Source of the DNA: Thermosporothrix hazakensis
GTDB lineage: Bacteria; Chloroflexota; Ktedonobacteria; Ktedonobacterales; Ktedonobacteraceae
Length of the DNA stretch: 64,000 nucleotides
Direction: 5' to 3'
NCBI RefSeq assembly: GCF_003253565.1
Contig: NZ_QKUF01000010.1
Coordinates: 65,236-129,235, forward strand
Shown here: one piece after another, positions 61,101 through 64,000 of the stretch
Numbering within the stretch: position 1 is the first letter of the stretch
Layout: each line of letters starts with the position of its first letter
Program-made: the position numbers and the translations under genes
The notes under the pieces: model-generated
Databases searched by the model: none
Seen by the model: only the letters and a program-made list of their open reading frames with translations
What the model was told of the DNA's origin: nothing

Positions 61101-61560
61101 GGGTTGCCCTGGCCCGACATCTCTATACGGTGGGAATATCGATATGAGCGATGGTCTGATGTATTCTGTTCAGTTTTCCTTTCAGGTCTTCGTTTAAAAC
61201 AAAACACCGTTTTATTCAATTATTTGAAACATATGTTTAAATTATGCGTATGAATATTCTCGTTGTCAAGGGGAAAAATCCCCTCTTTTAAGGGAAGGCG
61301 AAAGACTACACCATACAAGTATATACACTCCCATGCCCGCGGCTCTCCCCATCTTTGCCCGCTTTCCAGAATCTGTTAGGACTCAAGCTCAAGTAGATAG
61401 AACTGATAAATTGACATCACAGTTTGCCTCTACGGTTCTCCCTGTTCGCAGCCAGCTTCATCGTGCCTTCTTTCTCTCTTGACAAAATATATTAGGGCAG
61501 GCTAATATCTTAGTAAATGAGTCGGATTTAGCGAATCTCACCTTGAAGAAAGAGGAGAAT
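61101..61560. other. Intergenic stretch upstream of the small soluble protein gene
   Basis: No gene is seen. A short stem GGGGA/TCCCC (about 61270-61282) is followed by TTTT. The right end carries the promoter described below. Confidence 0.4.
61479..61508 (+). promoter_or_regulatory. Promoter with an inverted repeat in its spacer
   Basis: TTGACA (61479-61484), an 18-base spacer and TAATAT (61503-61508), 52 bases before the gene start. ATATTAG (61489-61495) and CTAATAT (61502-61508), 6 bases apart, form an inverted repeat within the spacer and over the -10, a classic place for a repressor. Confidence 0.6.
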
Positions 61561-61977
61561 ATGTATTCTTTCAATGAAGAACAGTGGCCTATTGTGTCTA
61601 TACATAATGATGGAGAGACAACCTTAGCTGATATGGAAGAGCATATTGCTTTCTGGGAGCGCTGTCTTGCACGTCAGGAACCTTTTGGGGTCCTTTTAAC
61701 CCAGAACGGTGAGGCTCAACAGAGTTCAAAAGAGGTCAGAGCATTGAGTAACCAGTGGCGTCTGGCAAATAAGCCGCGCATTGCTCAGTATTGTGCAGGC
61801 ATGGCAATGGTCACCACCTCATCAAAAATGCTGGCGCTCTACAAGCCCATTGCAGCTATGATTGCCAGAAAGTCGATGGGGTGTCCGGGGCAGATCTTTA
61901 CCAGCAAAGAGCAGGCAAGATCCTGGCTTATGCAGCACATAGAACGGCTTACATTTCTCTATACAACCAGAGACTGA
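61561..61977 (+). CDS. Small soluble protein, unknown (STAS-like pattern)
   Basis: 138 aa from ATG 61561, with AGAGGAG upstream; a TTG start at 61543 is possible but less likely. The N-terminal beta-strand, the DMEEHIAFWERCLAR helix, then PFGVLLTQNGEAQQ and a late helix (EQARSWLMQHIERL) recall the alternating strands and helices of STAS/SpoIIAA-type proteins, but no phosphorylated Ser motif can be placed. It has its own promoter with a palindrome. Confidence 0.65.
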   Translation: MYSFNEEQWPIVSIHNDGETTLADMEEHIAFWERCLARQEPFGVLLTQNGEAQQSSKEVRALSNQWRLANKPRIAQYCAGMAMVTTSSKMLALYKPIAAMIARKSMGCPGQIFTSKEQARSWLMQHIERLTFLYTTRD

Positions 61978-61992
61978 ACACACAGGGAGCAT

Positions 61993-62405
61993 TCATTTTC
62001 CATCTGTGGTCAGCATATTTTCTTCCAGGAGCTCTCGAATCTGCGTCAACACCACACTTCCTCTATCGAGACGATATGCTGCCTGGAGGGGGCACTGCAC
62101 AGGTAAGCCAGCTTCCTGTTGCGTTCGCTTTGCGGCATTCTGTACATGCATTTCTATTGCCCCTGGATGCAACCGATTATAGGGACAAAACAACTCACAT
62201 TGCTGATCAGCCGGGAGCACAGAAAGCCTGTAGAGTCTTGTTGAGCCTGAGAGGAAGCGGGCTCTTGCTGCTTGCAAGGGAGAGGCTCCAGATTGTAGAG
62301 CACCAGCAGGAAAGCCTCTTCCTGAAGTCTGGATCCGACGATGCCGGAATCAGTATCGGAGATCACCAGGGCCCGTAGTCCGTTTCAGGGTATGGACATA
62401 GCATT
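61993..62405 (-). pseudogene. Possible broken reading frame downstream of the kinase
   Basis: Two leftward frames together look protein-like: VISDTDSGIVGSRLQEEAFL (from about 62366) and, in another frame, NRLHPGAIEMHVQNAAKR and VVLTQIRELLEENM to the stop near 61993. One frameshift near 62260 would join them. No family is recognised. It follows the kinase gene by under 50 bases, so it could have been a partner gene. Weakly supported. Confidence 0.3.
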
Positions 62406-62414
62406 CTGCCTTCA

Positions 62415-64000
62415 TCAGGCGTCAGCCGTGGACCTATCCGGTGCCTCTTCCGCCAGCGGCAGGCTAAAATAGAAGGTGCTTCCCTTCCCCACCTGGCTCT
62501 CAAGCCATATTTGCCCGTTATGCTGCTCTAAAATCGCACGCACGATATAGAGACCAATGCCGAGACCCGGGTACGTACTCTCTTTGGGCCCCGTGACCTG
62601 ATAGAAGCGCTCAAAAATACGCTCATGATACTTCTCTTCAATACCCGGCCCGAAATCCTGCACAGCGACTTCAACCCGCTCTTCATGGGTGCGAATACGC
62701 ACCTGCACTACATCAGCATCAGGAGAATACTTGATCGCATTATTCAGCAAGTTGATAAGCACTTGCCCCAGACGGTCCCAATCTCCGTACACCTGAACAG
62801 GAGTTTCTACTTCCTCATAGACACAAAGACGATGGCTCGAGGTAGCCGCCTGGACGTTCTCTACCGTCTCATAGACCAGCTCTTTCAGATTGAGTATGGC
62901 TTTACGAAAGCTCAACGTCCCTTGCTGCATTTTCGAGACATCAAGCAAATCATTAATCAGTGCTGTGAGCTTCTTGACCTGTACATCCATTCTGTTTAGA
63001 AAAAGTAGCGTTCTGGGATCCTCCTGCTGCCGCATCTGTCTTTGCAAGATCTGGATAAAGCCTTTCAAGCTGGTCACCGGGGTCTTGAGCTCATGACTTG
63101 CCATAGAGATAAAGTTATCTTTGCGCTGTTCAAGCTCTCTTCGCTCCGAGACATCACGCGCAATCTTCGCTGCTCCGATAATATTTCCCTGCCTATCCTT
63201 GACAGGGGAAAAACTTAACGAGACGTAGATACGACTTCCATCTTTTCTTTGACGGACCGTTTCATAATGCTGTATTCGCTTTCCCTGCTTTATCTTATTG
63301 ATAATTTCTATCTCTTCTCGGAGCAGCTCATCAGGAATAATGAGCGTGATATGCTTTCCAATAGCCTCATCCGCTGAATACCCGAACAGACGCTCCGCGG
63401 CGTTATTCCAACTCGTAATTGTGCCATCAAGCCTTTTACTGATAATCGCATCATCCGACGATACCACAATTGCAGCAAGCCTGAAGCGCTCCTCCTCTAT
63501 GCGCTTCGTCTCAGAGATGTCACGGGCAATACAGGCGAAATTCTGCATAACTCCTGATTCTTTCTCTTTCAGGAAAAAGACGTTCCACAAAACAGGAATA
63601 GAAGCACCGGTCTGAAAGTGGCGGAAGGTTACTTCACCGCTCCATGAGCCGTCCTTATACAGAGCGGGGAAGATGTCCTTCATCACGCGCCTCTGTTCGT
63701 GCGGCGGGAAATAATCAAGCATGCTGGTTCTGCTGGCCTCCTCCTCGCTGCAAAGGCCGACAAGATCCCGACCAGCCTGATTGACAAAGAAGACCTGCTG
63801 ATTCGCATCCGCAACCCCGATAAAGTCTGTACACTTCTCAAGGAGAGCAAAGACCCGCTCGCGATCCTCTTCGGCCTGTTTGCGGGCGGTAATATCTTTG
63901 ATCTGCGCGACAAGATAAAGCGGTTTATCCTGCTTATCTCGCACCTGCACAACGCTCTCCTCAACCCAGACGAGACCTCGATCCTTTGTCAGGTAACGCT
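62415..64000 (-). CDS. PAS-containing sensor histidine kinase, 5' end outside the window
   Basis: The frame is open through the right edge, so the start is not seen. Domains from the visible N-terminal side: the end of a PAS domain (LVAQIKDITARKQAEEDRER), PAS/PAC (CTDFIGVADANQQVFFVNQA), PAS/PAC (VVSSDDAIISKRLDGTITSW), HisKA with the phospho-acceptor His in MASHELKTPVTSLKGF, and HATPase with N box NLLNNAIKYS, G1 DFGPGIEEKY and G2 GLGIGLYIVRAI. No membrane segment is in the visible part. Its partner response regulator is not in the window. Confidence 0.92.
   Translation of the reverse strand, partial: RYLTKDRGLVWVEESVVQVRDKQDKPLYLVAQIKDITARKQAEEDRERVFALLEKCTDFIGVADANQQVFFVNQAGRDLVGLCSEEEASRTSMLDYFPPHEQRRVMKDIFPALYKDGSWSGEVTFRHFQTGASIPVLWNVFFLKEKESGVMQNFACIARDISETKRIEEERFRLAAIVVSSDDAIISKRLDGTITSWNNAAERLFGYSADEAIGKHITLIIPDELLREEIEIINKIKQGKRIQHYETVRQRKDGSRIYVSLSFSPVKDRQGNIIGAAKIARDVSERRELEQRKDNFISMASHELKTPVTSLKGFIQILQRQMRQQEDPRTLLFLNRMDVQVKKLTALINDLLDVSKMQQGTLSFRKAILNLKELVYETVENVQAATSSHRLCVYEEVETPVQVYGDWDRLGQVLINLLNNAIKYSPDADVVQVRIRTHEERVEVAVQDFGPGIEEKYHERIFERFYQVTGPKESTYPGLGIGLYIVRAILEQHNGQIWLESQVGKGSTFYFSLPLAEEAPDRSTADA

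Overview
This window looks like a chromosomal segment of a bacterium of the Chloroflexota, probably a Ktedonobacteria-like organism. That assignment is an inference from the overall character of the genes: multi-PAS kinase, LGFP-like endolysin tail, TnpB-type element and many decayed mobile genes. It is not proven by a marker gene.

Layout: (1) 1-717, the 3' part of a frameshifted IS200/IS605-family TnpB with a right-end hairpin. (2) About 832-21500, the structural, lysis and repressor part of a siphovirus-type prophage. A leftward zinc-ribbon gene, broken at a G run, faces a rightward HTH gene. Then follow large terminase, a possible TIM-barrel protein of the transglycosylase type, portal, S78-like protease, a small head gene, HK97-fold capsid, connectors, tail tube, the gpG/gpGT tail chaperones (with a -1 frameshift extension), tape measure, tail hub, tail fibre, an XhlA-like protein, amidase endolysin and LL-H-type holin. 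Two leftward regulators (RHH, then an HTH repressor with its own promoter and palindrome) close it. No integrase lies in the window, so the rest of the phage is to the left or lost. (3) About 21500-24788, a gene-poor stretch with a decayed glycosyltransferase end and an AT-rich regulatory zone holding a near-consensus promoter about 0.9 kb before the next operon.

(4) 24789-59469, one long rightward operon for a lipopeptide. It encodes an MbtH-like protein, two small unrecognised proteins, a fatty-acyl-AMP ligase, a PKS/aminotransferase/NRPS hybrid (ACP-KS-AT-ACP-AMT-C-A-PCP), NRPS C-A-PCP-E-C, a SyrP-like Fe(II)/2-oxoglutarate oxygenase, NRPS (C-like)-A-PCP, NRPS C-A-PCP-(E-like), NRPS C-A-PCP-C-A-PCP-TE and an MFS exporter. 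The order predicts a fatty acid loaded by the ligase, extended once, and turned into a beta-amino fatty acid by the aminotransferase (there is no ketoreductase). Six amino acids are then added and the product is released, probably cyclised through the beta-amine, by the thioesterase. The logic is that of the iturin/mycosubtilin and puwainaphycin starters. A Val-like first and a Ser last residue are the best supported. Residue 2 should be D. Residue 3 may be beta-hydroxylated on the carrier, because a C-superfamily domain without the catalytic histidines sits between the true C domain (on the preceding protein) and the A domain, next to the oxygenase gene. A second dead C-superfamily domain replaces a normal E domain in module 4.

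(5) 59470-64000, a membrane protein, remnants of an alpha/beta hydrolase and a serine resolvase, a small soluble protein under a promoter with an inverted repeat in its spacer, a doubtful broken reading frame, and a PAS-PAS histidine kinase that runs off the right edge.
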